Shown here: in pieces, positions 34,998 to 35,307 of the stretch | Layout of the letters: every line of letters begins with the position of its first letter | Position numbering within the stretch: position 1 is the stretch's first letter | IMG/VR virus record: IMGVR_UViG_3300042545_001295 | Span: 1 to 35,307 of that record | Direction: 5' to 3' (one strand) | DNA: 35,307 nt | Origin: a virus | Translations under genes and position numbers: made by a program | The notes under the pieces: generated by a model | What the model saw: only the letters and a program-made list of their open reading frames with translations | Told to the model about the DNA's origin: nothing | Database searches by the model: none

Positions 34998-35307
34998 ATG
35001 TTTGCATCTACTTATCAAGAAAATATATATAAATGGGTATCTGAAGGATCTGGCAATGCGATTGTCAATGCTAAAGCGGGAAGTGGTAAAACTACTACTG
35101 CCGTCAATGCTGTTGATCGTATGAGCGGTGATGTTTTGATGCTTGCTTTCAACAAGAAAATTGCAACTGAATTGCAAAATCGTCTTGTTACTATGGGTTA
35201 TCCTAATGCAAGTGCTGCTACTTTTCATAGTGAATCATTGAAAAGTCTTGCCAAAGCAAAAGGCAAAATGAGTGTTAATAACTCCAAGGTTTATAACTTT
35301 GTTGAGT
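34998..35307 (+). CDS. UvrD/Rep-like SF1 DNA helicase, N-terminal part
   Basis: The first 103 residues show a Q-motif-like start (FASTYQENIYKWV), Walker A in VNAKAGSGKTTTAVNAV, then LMLAFNKKIATELQNRL (motif Ia region) and AATFHSESLKSL. These are the first motifs of SF1A helicases of the UvrD/PcrA and phage Dda type. The gene runs off the window, so the class cannot be fixed further. Likely a replication or recombination helicase. Confidence 0.85.
   Translation, partial: MFASTYQENIYKWVSEGSGNAIVNAKAGSGKTTTAVNAVDRMSGDVLMLAFNKKIATELQNRLVTMGYPNASAATFHSESLKSLAKAKGKMSVNNSKVYNFVE

Noticed and set aside
1-35307. Bacteroidota host because Shine-Dalgarno sites are scarce
   Set aside because: Perfect sigma70 TTGACA/TATAAT promoters and some GGAG sites are present; missing sites are better explained by leaderless starts and coupled genes.
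1-35307. Alternative genetic code (stop reassignment)
   Set aside because: TAA, TAG and TGA all end recognisable genes at expected lengths (for example TGA in rIIB, TAG in tilS and TAA in uvsE).

Overview
The window looks like part of a large, AT-rich (roughly one third G+C by eye) tailed-phage genome. The pointers are: dozens of short, tightly packed genes almost all on the + strand; an rIIA/rIIB pair; phage-type nucleotide and repair genes (ThyX, a UV-damage endonuclease of the UvsE family, an HhH-GPD glycosylase, a RecA-fold ATPase, a SF1 helicase); many free-standing HNH/GIY-YIG/Vsr-like endonucleases; and a cluster of tRNAs with a phage tmRNA. The rII genes and TAAATA late-promoter-like boxes suggest the T4 superfamily or a relative. 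Consensus sigma70-type promoters and occasional Shine-Dalgarno sites point to an ordinary bacterial host. Host and phage species cannot be named from this sequence. The standard genetic code fits.

Layout. 1-6498: an operon-like run of small hypothetical genes joined by ATGA overlaps, with an HExxH protein, two calcineurin-like phosphoesterases and flavin-dependent thymidylate synthase ThyX. 6507-12983: an HEYAH metallopeptidase-like gene, RadA/DnaB-like ATPase, DNA glycosylase, thioredoxin and UvsE. 13026-17205: rIIA, rIIB, small genes, a zinc deaminase-like protein. 17207-20708: the stable-RNA region, with a sigma70 promoter, tRNA-Glu, an unidentified 112-nt structured RNA, an initiator-like tRNA-Met, tmRNA with a group I intron in its T-loop, tRNA-Tyr, a tRNA-like element, tRNA-Gly, a ~770-nt highly structured gene-free stretch, tRNA-Asn with a group I intron and tRNA-Thr. 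20690-28948: small genes mixed with endonucleases, TilS, tRNA-Leu, tRNA-Arg and an intron-split CAU tRNA. 29045-35307: small genes, a SprT-like protein, an endonuclease VII-like protein, an A/C-rich gene-poor stretch, and the start of a UvrD-like helicase.

Regulation is the most striking part. A box reading TAATAARAAACTA followed by 3 nt and a TAnnnT hexamer occurs 25 times (plus two variants), only on the + strand. In 12 cases exactly 15 nt, and in 3 cases 16 nt, separate ACTA from a start codon, which puts the start codon 6-7 nt after the hexamer. Two consensus sigma70 promoters show the same geometry (TATAAT or TATCAT, 6-7 nt, ATG). A second class, TAAATA followed by 5 or 7 nt and ATG/GTG, precedes seven endonuclease genes and three other genes. 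If the hexamers are -10 elements, most promoter-proximal transcripts would begin at or within a few bases of the start codon (leaderless mRNAs). The phage also carries its own formylation-competent-looking initiator tRNA and tmRNA, which would suit such a strategy.

A second theme is translation maintenance and parasitism of RNA genes. Three related group I introns sit in tRNA-Asn, a CAU tRNA and tmRNA. A short TilS is present that could convert the CAU tRNA to an isoleucine tRNA. Four antisense endonuclease genes end at or in the 3' end of a tRNA, one with a 20-bp duplication of the tRNA-Leu 3' end.
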